Part shown: piece by piece, positions 1-10,830 of the stretch
Position numbering within the stretch: position 1 is the first letter of the stretch
How the letters are laid out: every line of letters begins with the position of its first letter
Assembly (NCBI GenBank): GCA_028288405.1
Contig: JAQBNS010000002.1
Span: forward strand, 1-64,000
Reading direction: 5' to 3'
DNA from: Chitinophagaceae bacterium
Lineage (GTDB): Bacteria; Bacteroidota; Bacteroidia; Cytophagales; Cytophagaceae
Length of the DNA stretch: 64,000 bases
Notes under the pieces: model-generated
What the model was told of the DNA's origin: nothing
The model's input: the letters and a program-made list of their open reading frames with translations, nothing else
Database searches by the model: none
Program-made: the position numbers and the translations under genes

Positions 1-1
1 C

Positions 2-646
2 AAAGCCCCATCGAATCCTGCTTCGACATTCAAAATTATCAATGCATTAATTGCTTTGGAAGAAGGCATTTTGAAGGATGAAAAAGAAATCGTAAAATTT
101 GTTGGAATAGAAAATGTGGATACATCCTATTATGGTAACCGCACAGAAATTTTCAAGGACATGGATTTGGAAGAAGCGTTTAAAAAATCTGCTGTATGGT
201 TTAACATTGAAATCGCAAAGAAGGTAGGAAGAGAAAAATACAGAAAATATATTACTGCGTGTAGTTGGGGCAATATGGATTTTTCAGAATCCGGAGTCGA
301 TTTTTGGAATTTCGGACCTTTCACCGTTACACCTGTTCAACAAATTGAGTTTTTACAAAAGCTATACGCAGGTAAGCTGGGGTTCTCTAAGCGTAATCTC
401 GAAATCGTAAAAAGAATTATGATTGCGGAATCTACGACTCTATACACGATTAGAGGAAAAACGGGTTGGGCTACAACTGCAACAGAAGACCTGGGTTGGT
501 GGGTAGGTTATGTGGAGAGAGAAGAAGGAATTGTATTTTTTGCTACGCGAACAAGAAAACAAAAAATCGATAAGAATCTCAATTTTGTTCCTTGTCGCAA
601 AACAATTACAACAGCTGTTTTAAAACAGTTGACAATAATAAAATAG
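2..646 (+). CDS. Class D (OXA-type) beta-lactamase, 5' truncated by window edge
   Basis: Open frame from base 2 reads KAPSNPASTFKIINALIALEEG (STFK active-site motif), then SWGN (YGN-equivalent), FGPFTVTPVQQIEFL and KTGWA. The ORF-track start at 56 is an internal TTG. Confidence 0.9.
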   Translation, partial: KAPSNPASTFKIINALIALEEGILKDEKEIVKFVGIENVDTSYYGNRTEIFKDMDLEEAFKKSAVWFNIEIAKKVGREKYRKYITACSWGNMDFSESGVDFWNFGPFTVTPVQQIEFLQKLYAGKLGFSKRNLEIVKRIMIAESTTLYTIRGKTGWATTATEDLGWWVGYVEREEGIVFFATRTRKQKIDKNLNFVPCRKTITTAVLKQLTIIK

Positions 647-708
647 CGCAATACTTCCGTTATTATTTTTTTCTGTATCTTATTCATGCAAAATCTATTT
701 CTCATAGT

Positions 709-2547
709 ATGAATAAAATATTTCTTTTATTAAGTCTACTCATTGTTTCGTTCACTCCAGGTTACGCGCAAGACAATATTTTAATAAATGCTTACAACCG
801 TCCTTCCACTTCTTTAAATGGAGCATGGAATTATATTGTTGATCCTTACGAGACGGGTTATTACGATTACCGTTATACACCGCATGATTTGTCTGCCAAC
901 CCAAGCAACGGTGCATTTTATTTAAACGCTAAACCGAAAGACAAAACTGACATGATCGAATATGATTTCGATCAGTCTCCAACGATGCAGGTACCTGGCG
1001 ATTGGAATTCGCAGATAGAGAAACTGTATTATTATGAAGGTACAGTTTGGTATAAGAAATCATTTGATTATAAGGTATTAGATCAAAGTAAAAAGCTATT
1101 TCTTTCATTCGGAGCTGTAAACTACAGAGCAGATGTTTATTTCAATGGTAAGAAATTAGGTGTACATGAAGGCGGTTTCACTCCTTTTCATTTTGACATT
1201 ACAAACTTGGTAAAAGAGAAAGGAAATTTTGTAGTGGTGAAAGTAGACAATAAAAGAAAGAAGGAAGCCGTCCCTACCTTGAATACAGATTGGTGGAACT
1301 ATGGAGGAATTACCCGAGAGGTGAAACTCATTGAAGTTCCGGAAACATTCATCAATGATTATTTTATTCAACTGGCGCCTAAGAATAAACAATTCCTGTC
1401 CGGATATGTGGCATTAAAGGGTTCAACTAAATCAGGTAAAAAAATACAATTAAGCATACCGGAATTAAAAATAAATAAAGAACTGACCACCGATACCAGT
1501 GGACGCGCAGTGTTCAGTATTCCGGTAAAAAAGGCAACGTTGTGGTCACCGGAAAATCCATACCTGTATGAGGTGTTTACGAAAACAAGTGAAGAAGAAT
1601 TGAAGGATCAAATTGGTTTACGCACCATTGAAACGCAAGGACAAAATATTTTATTGAATGGTAAATCCATCTTTTTACGTGGTATTTGTATGCACGAAGA
1701 GAATCCGCTGCGTCAGAATCGTGCGTATTCTTTAGAAGATGCCAAACTCTTATTGACTTGGGCGAAGGAATTAGGTTGCAATTATGTGCGTTTGGCACAC
1801 TATCCGCACAACGAACATGTCATAAGACTGGCAGATCAAATGGGACTGATGGTTTGGGAAGAAATACCGGTGTATTGGACCATACAATGGGAGAATCCTT
1901 CAACCTATGCCAATGCAGAGAATCAATTGAAAGAAATGATTAACCGCGATAAGAATCGCGCGGCTTCTATCATTTGGTCTATGGCCAATGAAACACCGGT
2001 AAGTAAACCGCGCACTGATTTTTTATTGAAACTGGCTACCAAAACGCGTGAGCTTGATCCTACAAGACTGGTGAGTGCCGCGTTAGAAATTCATGCCACA
2101 GAAGCAGATCCTTTTACTAAAACAATAGATGATCCTTTTGCCGATCATGTAGATGTATTGAGCTTTAATCAATACGTCGGTTGGTATGATGGATTACCGG
2201 ATAAGATTGATCGTATTCAATGGAACATCAAGCAAAATAAACCGGTTATCATTTCGGAATTTGGCGCGGATGCAAAATATGGTTTACATGGGGATTCTTT
2301 GACACGTTGGTCGGAAGAGTATCAGAAAGTAGTGTACCGTAAAACGATTAAGATGCTGCAACGCATTCCACAATGGAGAGGCGTTACACCATGGATACTG
2401 GTTGATTTCCGTTCACCACGAAGGTTATTGCCAGGCGTGCAAGACGGGTTCAATAGAAAAGGGCTTCTTTCAGATAAAGGGGAAAAGAAAGCGGCATATG
2501 ATGTGCTGAAAAATTTCTACACTTTAACCAAAAAAGAATATGAATAA
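709..2547 (+). CDS. Glycoside hydrolase family 2 (beta-glucuronidase/beta-galactosidase-like), secreted
   Basis: Signal peptide from ATG 709 (MNKIFLLLSLLIVSFTPGYAQ), GH2 sandwich and TIM-barrel motifs (GICMHEENPLRQNRAYS, RLAHYPHNEH, IIWSMANETP, PVIISEFGAD). Confidence 0.9.
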   Translation: MNKIFLLLSLLIVSFTPGYAQDNILINAYNRPSTSLNGAWNYIVDPYETGYYDYRYTPHDLSANPSNGAFYLNAKPKDKTDMIEYDFDQSPTMQVPGDWNSQIEKLYYYEGTVWYKKSFDYKVLDQSKKLFLSFGAVNYRADVYFNGKKLGVHEGGFTPFHFDITNLVKEKGNFVVVKVDNKRKKEAVPTLNTDWWNYGGITREVKLIEVPETFINDYFIQLAPKNKQFLSGYVALKGSTKSGKKIQLSIPELKINKELTTDTSGRAVFSIPVKKATLWSPENPYLYEVFTKTSEEELKDQIGLRTIETQGQNILLNGKSIFLRGICMHEENPLRQNRAYSLEDAKLLLTWAKELGCNYVRLAHYPHNEHVIRLADQMGLMVWEEIPVYWTIQWENPSTYANAENQLKEMINRDKNRAASIIWSMANETPVSKPRTDFLLKLATKTRELDPTRLVSAALEIHATEADPFTKTIDDPFADHVDVLSFNQYVGWYDGLPDKIDRIQWNIKQNKPVIISEFGADAKYGLHGDSLTRWSEEYQKVVYRKTIKMLQRIPQWRGVTPWILVDFRSPRRLLPGVQDGFNRKGLLSDKGEKKAAYDVLKNFYTLTKKEYE

Positions 2548-2718
2548 TCTAATTTGTTGAAACAACAGTTGTCTCAGCACGCATTATTAATTTTTAAGAA
2601 TTATGCTAAACAATGTTTGAGTGATAGGGACGCTATGGAATAAGGCATTGACGATTTGTTTTATAGTTATATTTTGTTTCCTTTATTAACTCAAATCTTA
2701 ACAAAAGGTAAATCTGCT

Positions 2719-3180
2719 ATGGCACTTTCCGGAAAACCCGTTGTTGTTTTTTTAGCTGACGATGATGCAGATGACCGAGCTATGTTTGAAGAAGTCATTC
2801 ATGAAGTTGATCCAACGATCCAGTTGACTTGTGCAGAAGATGGAAAGATACTGCTTACTATGCTTCAGTCCGGAAAGTATCCTTTACCGCAGTTGCTTTT
2901 TTTAGATTTAAACATGCCCAATAAAAACGGTAAAGAATGCCTGGAGGAAATTAGAAATTCAGACCGTCTTAAAGACATTCCTGTTATTATTTATTCTACT
3001 TCCTCTTCTCCTAAAGACATTGATGATGCCTTTGAAAAAGGAGCTAATTTATATGTGCGCAAGCCCTCTTCTTTTCAGGAATTGCGTTTTATTGCACGTG
3101 CCGTATTGGCGATGGAATGGAGCAACTACAAGCCTTTTGTAGTGAGAAACACATTCGTTTTTTCGTATAAGTCAGTTTGA
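2719..3180 (+). CDS. CheY-like response regulator receiver protein
   Basis: VFLADDDADDRAMFEEV, LLFLDLNMPNKNGKECLEEIR, PVIIYSTSSSPKD, Kxx motif YVRKPSS. Confidence 0.88.
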   Translation: MALSGKPVVVFLADDDADDRAMFEEVIHEVDPTIQLTCAEDGKILLTMLQSGKYPLPQLLFLDLNMPNKNGKECLEEIRNSDRLKDIPVIIYSTSSSPKDIDDAFEKGANLYVRKPSSFQELRFIARAVLAMEWSNYKPFVVRNTFVFSYKSV

Positions 3181-3210
3181 TTAATTGTTGTTTGCCGTAA
3201 ATAATTTATC

Positions 3211-5625
3211 ATGAACAGCAAAGTTCTAAAGAGTAAATTAATTTTTGACCACCTTCCTGCTTATGCCTCTTTTCTTCTGGAGAATAAGTTATCAGAATGT
3301 GCAAAAATACAATTGACCTATTCGAGAGAAGAGAATATTCCTTTATTGAAATTTTTTGGCAGTTACTCTGAAAAACAATTATTGGATTTGGGTAAAAAAA
3401 CAATGAGCGAACTGCTTACCGCTTTTTCCTGCAATCAGGTAGAGCAATTTATTGCAGATGCTTCCGCTAATTATAGTAAGAATAATCTAACTACCCTGGA
3501 AAGAGAAGAAGTTGTAGCGGAAGACATTACGATCTTGTCATTTATTCGTAGAAAATCATTGCGGGTTTTTCTTAGTACCTATACAACTGATTTGCGTATC
3601 GTTAATGAAATTTCAGAAGAAATTGACCGTTTCAGTGCAGCGAATGACGCCGCTATTTTCGGTGCTTTTCTTGAAATTAAAAAGGAAGAAACTCACCGCA
3701 TTCACAATGAGTTGCAGCAAAAGCAGGAAGATTTGTTAGAAGCACAGGAGCTTACAGAAATGGGAAGTTTTTTATGGGACATGAAAGGTGGGCGTTCCAG
3801 CTATACCCCTGGTGTCATGCAAATTTTCGAAATGGAAGAAGTCAGTTCTCTGGATTCTTTTATGCAATATGTACATGGAGAGGACAGAGCTGTTTTGAAA
3901 AAGGCCATTGACAGTGCGCTGACGAACGATGGTATATATGAATGCGAATACCGCTTTGTAAAGAATCACAAAGAAAAGAGAATTTGGTCGAGAGGTGTGG
4001 TGACATTTGAGAATGAAAGTCCTGTATCCATGAAAGGAATTGTCATGGACATTACTCATAAATATTTGATGGTAGAACAGCTTCGTCAAAGTGAACAGCT
4101 TAATAAGCAAGCACAAGCTGTCACACATATTGGCAACTGGATTTGGGAAATGAGTACCGGTGGAATATACTGGTCAGATGAATTGTATCGTATCTATGGA
4201 TTGGAGCCTCAGTCAGAGGTAATGACTTTTGAACGTTGGTTTGATATGATTCATCCCGATGATCGGGAAAAACGATTGAGCGAGATTAAAAAATCCATGA
4301 GCACGTTGGAAGTTTCTGATTACACGATGCGGATTATGGCCGCTGACGGAAATGTAAAAGTACTTCGTGGCAAAGGAGAAGTGATTGCCGATAGGAGTAG
4401 AAAAAAAATGAAATTGGTCGGTACGTGTCAAGACGTAACGACAGAATTTAATTTGAATAAAGAGCTAAAGGAAAAGGAAGACTATCTCAAGCAACTCATC
4501 AACAATGCACCGGATGCTGTTATTGTTGTGGATAGGAACAGTACAATTTCATTGTGGAATCCTAAGACAGAAGAAATTTTTGGTTGGTCGGCAGAAGAAG
4601 TAATGGGTAAGGATTTGAATGAAATATTAATTCCTCCTCAAAATAGAGATTCTTATTCCAAAGAGCTCCATCATTTTTTACAGACAGGAGTGTCGAGAGT
4701 GTTAAACAGAACGATGGAAGTGAAGATGCTCAATAAGCAGAACGAGGAGTTTGATGTGGCATTAACCATCTCTCAATCGATGCAACAAGGAAAAATATTG
4801 TTCATTGCTTTTCTTCGAGACATTACAAAACAGAAACAAATAAAGTTGGAGTTGCAAAAACTGAATGCTTCTTTGGAATCGAAGAATAGTGAGTTGGAGC
4901 GCATAAACAAAGAACTGGAGTCCTTCAATTATGTTGCCAGTCACGATTTAAAAGAACCGTTGCGCAAGATTCAAATTTTTGCACATCGTATTTTGGAAAA
5001 AGGTTCAGGCGAAATCCCTCACGCTACGGTCGATTATTTCAATAAGATCATTACCGCATCATCCAGAATGCAATTATTGATTGAAGATTTATTGGTGTTT
5101 TCTCAGACTACTGCCGGCAAGGATAAATTTGAACAGGTAGATTTGAATGCCGTATTGTCCGACGTCCTGAATATGTTGTCTACTTCTATTGAAGAAAAGA
5201 AGGCGGTAATAGCAAGTGAAGTATTGCCGATCGTGAAAACGATTCCTTTTCAAATGCAGCAATTATTTTTGAATCTCATCAGCAATGCGATTAAATATTC
5301 TCATGAAGGAGTGTCTCCATACATTCGTATTGTTGTGCATTCTGTCAAGGGATTTTTGATCCACCATCCCATGGCGCAACAAGACACGGAATATTTTGAA
5401 TTCAAGGTAGAAGATAATGGTATTGGATTCGGTGAGGAGTATGCAGAGAAAATATTTGAATTGTTTCAACGCCTGCACAATAAGGATAAATATTTTGGTA
5501 CAGGAATAGGATTGGCCATTTGTAAAAAGATTCTCTATAATCACAATGGGTTCATTGTCGCACAAAGCGAAGTGTCAAAGGGTTCTACTTTTTATTTTTA
5601 TTTGCCAAAAGAAGAAGTGACTTAA
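3211..5625 (+). CDS. Multi-PAS sensor histidine kinase
   Basis: Several PAS/PAC segments, H-box FNYVASHDLKEPLRKI, N-box NLISNAIKYS, G-boxes VEDNGIGF and GTGIGLAICKKI. Confidence 0.93.
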   Translation: MNSKVLKSKLIFDHLPAYASFLLENKLSECAKIQLTYSREENIPLLKFFGSYSEKQLLDLGKKTMSELLTAFSCNQVEQFIADASANYSKNNLTTLEREEVVAEDITILSFIRRKSLRVFLSTYTTDLRIVNEISEEIDRFSAANDAAIFGAFLEIKKEETHRIHNELQQKQEDLLEAQELTEMGSFLWDMKGGRSSYTPGVMQIFEMEEVSSLDSFMQYVHGEDRAVLKKAIDSALTNDGIYECEYRFVKNHKEKRIWSRGVVTFENESPVSMKGIVMDITHKYLMVEQLRQSEQLNKQAQAVTHIGNWIWEMSTGGIYWSDELYRIYGLEPQSEVMTFERWFDMIHPDDREKRLSEIKKSMSTLEVSDYTMRIMAADGNVKVLRGKGEVIADRSRKKMKLVGTCQDVTTEFNLNKELKEKEDYLKQLINNAPDAVIVVDRNSTISLWNPKTEEIFGWSAEEVMGKDLNEILIPPQNRDSYSKELHHFLQTGVSRVLNRTMEVKMLNKQNEEFDVALTISQSMQQGKILFIAFLRDITKQKQIKLELQKLNASLESKNSELERINKELESFNYVASHDLKEPLRKIQIFAHRILEKGSGEIPHATVDYFNKIITASSRMQLLIEDLLVFSQTTAGKDKFEQVDLNAVLSDVLNMLSTSIEEKKAVIASEVLPIVKTIPFQMQQLFLNLISNAIKYSHEGVSPYIRIVVHSVKGFLIHHPMAQQDTEYFEFKVEDNGIGFGEEYAEKIFELFQRLHNKDKYFGTGIGLAICKKILYNHNGFIVAQSEVSKGSTFYFYLPKEEVT

Positions 5626-5690
5626 AAAAATAGTTGTTAGTTATTAGTGATAAACTAACAACTAACAACTAACAACTAACAACTAAATTT

Positions 5691-6284
5691 TTAGTTAATC
5701 GAAATCAATTCCACATCGAAGATCAAGGTAGTGTTTGGACCGATGTCATCAGAAGCACCTCTTGTGCCATAAGCCAAATCAGACGGTACATACAATTGCC
5801 ATTTAGAACCGGTAGGCATTAATTGCAAAGCTTCTACCCATCCCTGAATCACTCCATTCACGGGAAATGTAGCAGGTTGACCACGTTGTACAGAACTATC
5901 GAAAACTGTTCCGTTGATCAATGTACCATGGTAGTGCGTGGTTACTTGATCCGAGGCCGATGGTTTTGGACCGTTACCTTCTTTTAAGATTTTGTATTGT
6001 AAACCACTTGGCAATGTAACGACTCCTTCTTTTGTGCTGTTTGCTTTCAAAAAGGCTTTGCCTTCTTCAACGTTCTTGCTGAATTTGCGATCCTGTATTT
6101 TTTGGAAATACTCATTCAATATTTGTCCGCCTGTTGACAGATCAATTTTTAAAGCTTTATCAGCGAATACATCCTGAATCGCTGCAGTGAATACTTCTAT
6201 ACTGATATCATCAAATCCTTGCTGCTTGATATTGCTGGCGATGTTTACGCCAAGGCTATAGCTAACTTGTTCTTTTTCTGTCAT
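5691..6284 (-). CDS. FKBP-type peptidyl-prolyl cis-trans isomerase
   Basis: MTEKEQVSYSLGVNIASNIKQQG N-domain and FKBP core (VTTHYHGTLINGTVFDSS, GVIQGWVEALQLMPTGSKWQLYVPSDLAYG). Confidence 0.93.
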   Translation of the reverse strand: MTEKEQVSYSLGVNIASNIKQQGFDDISIEVFTAAIQDVFADKALKIDLSTGGQILNEYFQKIQDRKFSKNVEEGKAFLKANSTKEGVVTLPSGLQYKILKEGNGPKPSASDQVTTHYHGTLINGTVFDSSVQRGQPATFPVNGVIQGWVEALQLMPTGSKWQLYVPSDLAYGTRGASDDIGPNTTLIFDVELISIN

Positions 6285-6549
6285 AACGGTGTTTTTTCTA
6301 TGAGTAATTGTATGACCTCAAAGGTCTGGCTTTTCAGGAAAAGAAAAAAATTTAGGCTTTTTAAATTTCATCCACCTTACCTAAAGTTGAAGCAGCAAGA
6401 TCGTATGATTAGAACATAAATTTCCTTAGCTTATTGTATCATCAGGGAATCAATAACTTATATTAATATGGCACTTTTTGACAAATGGCAAGATCATAAT
6501 AGCAGACTGGATGGATGAGTCTGTACTTCTAGGTGGTTTCAACTATTTT

Positions 6550-6840
6550 TTAATATGCTTTTAAAGCACATCCATCACATAGAGGAGCAGAATATTTAGA
6601 ATTAGATGGGACTTGTTCGGTTTCTGTATTATCATTATTACTATTTGGCTGAATATCATAATGAATAGTCGTATTTGAATTATTCAAATCATCCTGAGTT
6701 GTGTTTATTGCTGGATTAGACCCCGGTTGACCATTTTGTGGATCTGGATTATTGTATACATTTTGTTCTTGTTGATCTTGAGCAAAAACCACTGTTCCAA
6801 ACGTGAGCAGGATCGCTGTAATGAGTAATGATTTTTTCAT
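6550..6840 (-). CDS. Small secreted Asn/Gln-rich hypothetical protein
   Basis: 96 aa, signal peptide MKKSLLITAILLTFGTVVFAQ followed by N/Q/P-rich low complexity. Confidence 0.55.
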   Translation of the reverse strand: MKKSLLITAILLTFGTVVFAQDQQEQNVYNNPDPQNGQPGSNPAINTTQDDLNNSNTTIHYDIQPNSNNDNTETEQVPSNSKYSAPLCDGCALKAY

Positions 6841-7404
6841 TTTATCTTTAATCAGTGATTATAGTGCTGATTCCGCACTTTTTAGTTAAATAAATAATTT
6901 TTACTAATTTATTTCTTTTTTTAAACGCATAACTATTCTGAAAATAAGTATTTTATAATATATATAACTATTGTCCGAGTAAAATTTTGACGATATACTG
7001 TCAACTTACCGAAAATTGGATGGTTTACTACTCCCAATATTTTTAGAGAAATTCATCCCCGAACTTTATTTTAGGGGATTTGAATAAAGATTTCTTAAAG
7101 GAAGATATACAGTGGTTTTGTCAAAGAAAATTTCAAAGTCATCACGCTTGATTGCCTTGACAGGACAAGCGTAAACGTAATTCATGAAGACCTGAAAACA
7201 CAGCTCTGAACGATTGCGTCCTTCGAAGGGTTAAAAAGAGTCTGCTTATCTTTTACTGGATATTTTTGCAGATTATAAGATAAAATAGGTTTGTTTTTAA
7301 TGTATTTTATAAGTAAATGATATAATTTTTATGGTAAAGGCTTTAAAAATTAACCTATTTTACTTTTTTTTCGTAACTTATAGGTGTGAGGACTTATATT
7401 TTAT

Positions 7405-8925
7405 ATGCTCCTGTATTTTCCAAAAGCTGATTGTTTTTTTATGATGAAAGATGCACCCTTGGAACTCCCTAAAAAAGCCATTTTGGACAACTATGAAATG
7501 TGCGAAGGTTTGTACGATGAAATTTTTGATGCAAACCAAAATGCCCGGGAACATTATAAAATACTGGTTGAAGACTTCGGGAAACTAAAACCGGAAGATT
7601 ATACCAAGCTGAATGATTATGCCAAGATTTCCTTTTTCAATCAGGGTATTACGTTCGCTGTCTATTCAGAAAGTTTGAAAGGAGTTGAACGCATTTTCCC
7701 TTTTGACTTAATGCCACGCATTATTGCAGCTAAAGAATGGGAGCATGTAGAAAAAGGATTGATCCAACGCAACCTGGCCATCAATCATTTCCTGTACGAC
7801 ATTTATCACGACAAAAAAATACTAAGAGATAAAGTAGTACCGGCTGATCTGGTATTCTCTTCTAACTTTTATGTCAGAGAAATGATCGGCATCAATCCTC
7901 CCGGAAATATATACACACACATTTGCGGTACAGATATCATTCGTCACAATGACGGTCATTATTATGTGCTGGAAGATAACGTACGTTGTCCTTCCGGTGT
8001 GAGTTATGTCTTGTCCAATCGAGAAACCATGAAGAAGGTATTTTCTAATGGGTTTCTTCACCATGATGTACGATCGATTGACGATTACCCTCACCAGTTG
8101 TTAGAGATGATGGTATCGATGGCTCCGGAAGGAGTAGATGATCCCACCTGTGTGGTGATGTCGCCGGGTATGTACAACTCTGCTTACTACGAACATTCTT
8201 TCCTGGCTCAGAACATGGGTATACAATTGGTGGAAGGACGAGACTTGTTTGTAGATAAAAATTTCGTCTACATGAAAACGATTCACGGTCCCACCAAAAT
8301 CGATGTCATTTACCGCAGGGTAGATGACGAGTTCATCGATCCTTTGTGTTTCCGCGCAGGCTCTTACTTAGGTGTTCCGGGTTTGATGAGTGCATACCGT
8401 GCAGGTAATGTTACCCTGATCAACGCGCCGGGCACTGGTGTGGCCGATGATAAAGCAGTATACATTTATATGCCGGATATCATACGCTATTATTTGAATG
8501 AAGAACCGATATTAAAAAATGTAAGAACATACCGTTGTGAATTGGAAGAAGACTATAGGTTTGTCATGGAGAACATGCACAACCTGGTAGTAAAACCGGT
8601 GGATGAATCGGGTGGTTATGGTATTTTAATTGGAAGCAGAGCAAGTCAGGAAGAGCTGGAAGAATTCAGAACATTGATTACCGGCAACAGAAGAAAATAC
8701 ATTGCGCAGCCCATTATGTCATTATCCGTGCACGGCACTTTTATAGAATCTGAAAGTGCTTTCGAACAAAGACACATTGACTTACGGACATTTAGTTTGA
8801 TGAGCAAAGATAAACAATTTGTATTGAAAGGCGGTCTTTCCCGTGTGGCACTGACAAGAGGAAGCCTGGTCGTGAACTCCTCACAAGGCGGCGGCTCCAA
8901 AGACACTTGGGTGTTGGAAGAGTAA
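7405..8925 (+). CDS. Circularly permuted type-2 ATP-grasp protein (DUF404/DUF407-like)
   Basis: NHFLYDIYHDKKIL, REMIGINPPGNIYTHICGTDIIRHNDGHYYVLEDNVRCPSGVSYVLSNRETM, VVKPVDESGGYGILIG. Start could also be ATG 7441 or 7444. Confidence 0.9.
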   Translation: MLLYFPKADCFFMMKDAPLELPKKAILDNYEMCEGLYDEIFDANQNAREHYKILVEDFGKLKPEDYTKLNDYAKISFFNQGITFAVYSESLKGVERIFPFDLMPRIIAAKEWEHVEKGLIQRNLAINHFLYDIYHDKKILRDKVVPADLVFSSNFYVREMIGINPPGNIYTHICGTDIIRHNDGHYYVLEDNVRCPSGVSYVLSNRETMKKVFSNGFLHHDVRSIDDYPHQLLEMMVSMAPEGVDDPTCVVMSPGMYNSAYYEHSFLAQNMGIQLVEGRDLFVDKNFVYMKTIHGPTKIDVIYRRVDDEFIDPLCFRAGSYLGVPGLMSAYRAGNVTLINAPGTGVADDKAVYIYMPDIIRYYLNEEPILKNVRTYRCELEEDYRFVMENMHNLVVKPVDESGGYGILIGSRASQEELEEFRTLITGNRRKYIAQPIMSLSVHGTFIESESAFEQRHIDLRTFSLMSKDKQFVLKGGLSRVALTRGSLVVNSSQGGGSKDTWVLEE

Positions 8926-8999
8926 CAGAAACAGAAAGAGAAACAGAAGTTAGTCAGTTTCAACTAACGACTAACCACTAACGACTAACCACTATTCAC

Positions 9000-9947
9000 A
9001 TGCTTTCAAGAATTGCCAATAGTTTATTTTGGATGGGAAGATACCTCGAGCGGGTAGAACATACCGCACGTTACATCAAGGTGCATTATTATTCTGAGCT
9101 CGATGCTCCATTGGACAGTAAAGAGGAATTCATATTCGAGTCCATCATGACCATGATCGATGAGGACATGAAGATTACCGGAGACGGAGAACTAAAAGAA
9201 AAGCAATTGCTGTTCAGCATCACCTTAGATGAAAAGAATCCTGCTTCTATCATCAGCGGTATTGGTTATGCAAGAGAGAATGCAAGAGGAGCGAGGGATT
9301 CTATCTCTTCAGAGTTGTGGGGTGGGATCAATAGATTTTACCATTTCATCAATGGTTATTCTGAAGAGGATTTGCACAAAGAAGGTATTCATGTGTTGTG
9401 CGATCGCATTACAGAACATTGTAGTATTGTAAATGGCTACATCGACAATACTTTATTACATAATGAAGCCTGGTCATTGATCCGGTTGGGAATTCATGTA
9501 GAACGTGCCTTTCAAATCACGCGGATTTTGTATTCGAAAGTCAAAGATATTCAATCCCTGCAAAAACAATACCTTAGTAAGTCTATGGAAAGTTACGAAT
9601 GTGTAACGATGCTTAAAAGTGCAGAAGCATTTGACATGAGCAAGATTTATTACCGAGGTGTACCGAATATCCGGGAGGCTTTAGAGTTTTTAATATTGAA
9701 TAGAAATTTTCCCAAATCGATTTGCTATAATTTGCGACATATTCATCATGCGGTAGAGAAAATAGCTACGTCGAAGCAACACCACGCCGGTTCGATTGAA
9801 TTTAAAGTAGGGAAGCTTTTCAATACCTACGAATATTTGACGATAGAAGACATTGAAAAACGTGACATCCCCGAATTTCTGAATGATACCTTGTTGGATT
9901 TGTTTGAAATCGCACAAGGTTTGGAAGAAAAATATTTGAGTAATTAA
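9000..9947 (+). CDS. Alpha-E domain protein (DUF403-like)
   Basis: MLSRIANSLFWMGRYLERVEHTAR N-terminus, GYARENARGARDSISSELW. Confidence 0.9.
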   Translation: MLSRIANSLFWMGRYLERVEHTARYIKVHYYSELDAPLDSKEEFIFESIMTMIDEDMKITGDGELKEKQLLFSITLDEKNPASIISGIGYARENARGARDSISSELWGGINRFYHFINGYSEEDLHKEGIHVLCDRITEHCSIVNGYIDNTLLHNEAWSLIRLGIHVERAFQITRILYSKVKDIQSLQKQYLSKSMESYECVTMLKSAEAFDMSKIYYRGVPNIREALEFLILNRNFPKSICYNLRHIHHAVEKIATSKQHHAGSIEFKVGKLFNTYEYLTIEDIEKRDIPEFLNDTLLDLFEIAQGLEEKYLSN

Positions 9948-9960
9948 AGAGCCTGTTACT

Positions 9961-10830
9961 ATGTCAGATCACCACATTGATTACAATATAGAGTACTACT
10001 CAAAGAATACGTATAAGGAGACTGCCACTGAAGGAATCTTCGAGTTTAATGTCAGTCCTTGTAATGAAGAGGGTCAGATCTTAGTCGATTATAAAATCAA
10101 ACAGACGTTGAGTGATTCTGTTTTTCGCCAGTCTAATCTGTTTGGTTTTGAGATCAACAGAATACGCAGTACCGCAAAGTTTGAAGAGTTTTATTTCCGC
10201 TACCAGGCGCGTGTTCAGAAAGCCCGCATTCCCTTGCCCGGTGTGCCGGCATGGAATTTAGAAAAGGAATTGGAGGAATTATTGTCCGATCAGTTTTTTA
10301 TTAATCATCATGTCTTTTTGTGTCCTTCTTTCTATACCCGTTTACCTGAACAGCAATTGTCTTTGGTACCGGTATACGATAAAAAAATTTCTCCCTTAGA
10401 TTACCTGAAGACCCTGAACGATCATGTGCATGCGTCTATGAAGTATGAATCCAATGCAACATCAGTCACTACGAAAGCCGGTGATGCACTGGCACTTTCC
10501 AAAGGAGTATGTCAGGATTTTGCACATGTATTCATTGCCATGGCCCGGTACAATGGTATTCCGGCTCGTTACGTATCCGGTTATTTACATCAGGGTATCA
10601 ACTATGTAGGCTCTTCTTTCATGCATGCCTGGGTAGAAGCCTATGTGCCAGGCATGGGTTGGATTGGTTTCGATCCGACCAATAATATATTGGTAGATGA
10701 ACATTTCATTAAAGTTTCGCACGGAGCAGACTATGCCGATTGCAGTCCGATCAAAGGCGTCTTGAGAACCAATGGAGACAGCGTCATGGCTTATGATGTC
10801 AAAGTCATGAGTCAGCAATCTCAGCAGTAG
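9961..10830 (+). CDS. Transglutaminase-like cysteine protease family protein
   Basis: ALSKGVCQDFAHVFIAMARYNGIPARYVSGYL ... SFMHAWVEAYVPGMGWIGFDPTN (Cys-His-Asp triad context). Confidence 0.92.
   Translation: MSDHHIDYNIEYYSKNTYKETATEGIFEFNVSPCNEEGQILVDYKIKQTLSDSVFRQSNLFGFEINRIRSTAKFEEFYFRYQARVQKARIPLPGVPAWNLEKELEELLSDQFFINHHVFLCPSFYTRLPEQQLSLVPVYDKKISPLDYLKTLNDHVHASMKYESNATSVTTKAGDALALSKGVCQDFAHVFIAMARYNGIPARYVSGYLHQGINYVGSSFMHAWVEAYVPGMGWIGFDPTNNILVDEHFIKVSHGADYADCSPIKGVLRTNGDSVMAYDVKVMSQQSQQ

Noticed and set aside
7066-7185. Small minus-strand ORF MNYVYACPVKAIKRDDFEIFFDKTTVYLPLRNLYSNPLK
   Set aside because: Coding-like composition and open upstream to 7224, but only 39 aa from its ATG with no recognised family; could be a gene remnant. 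Not strong enough to call.
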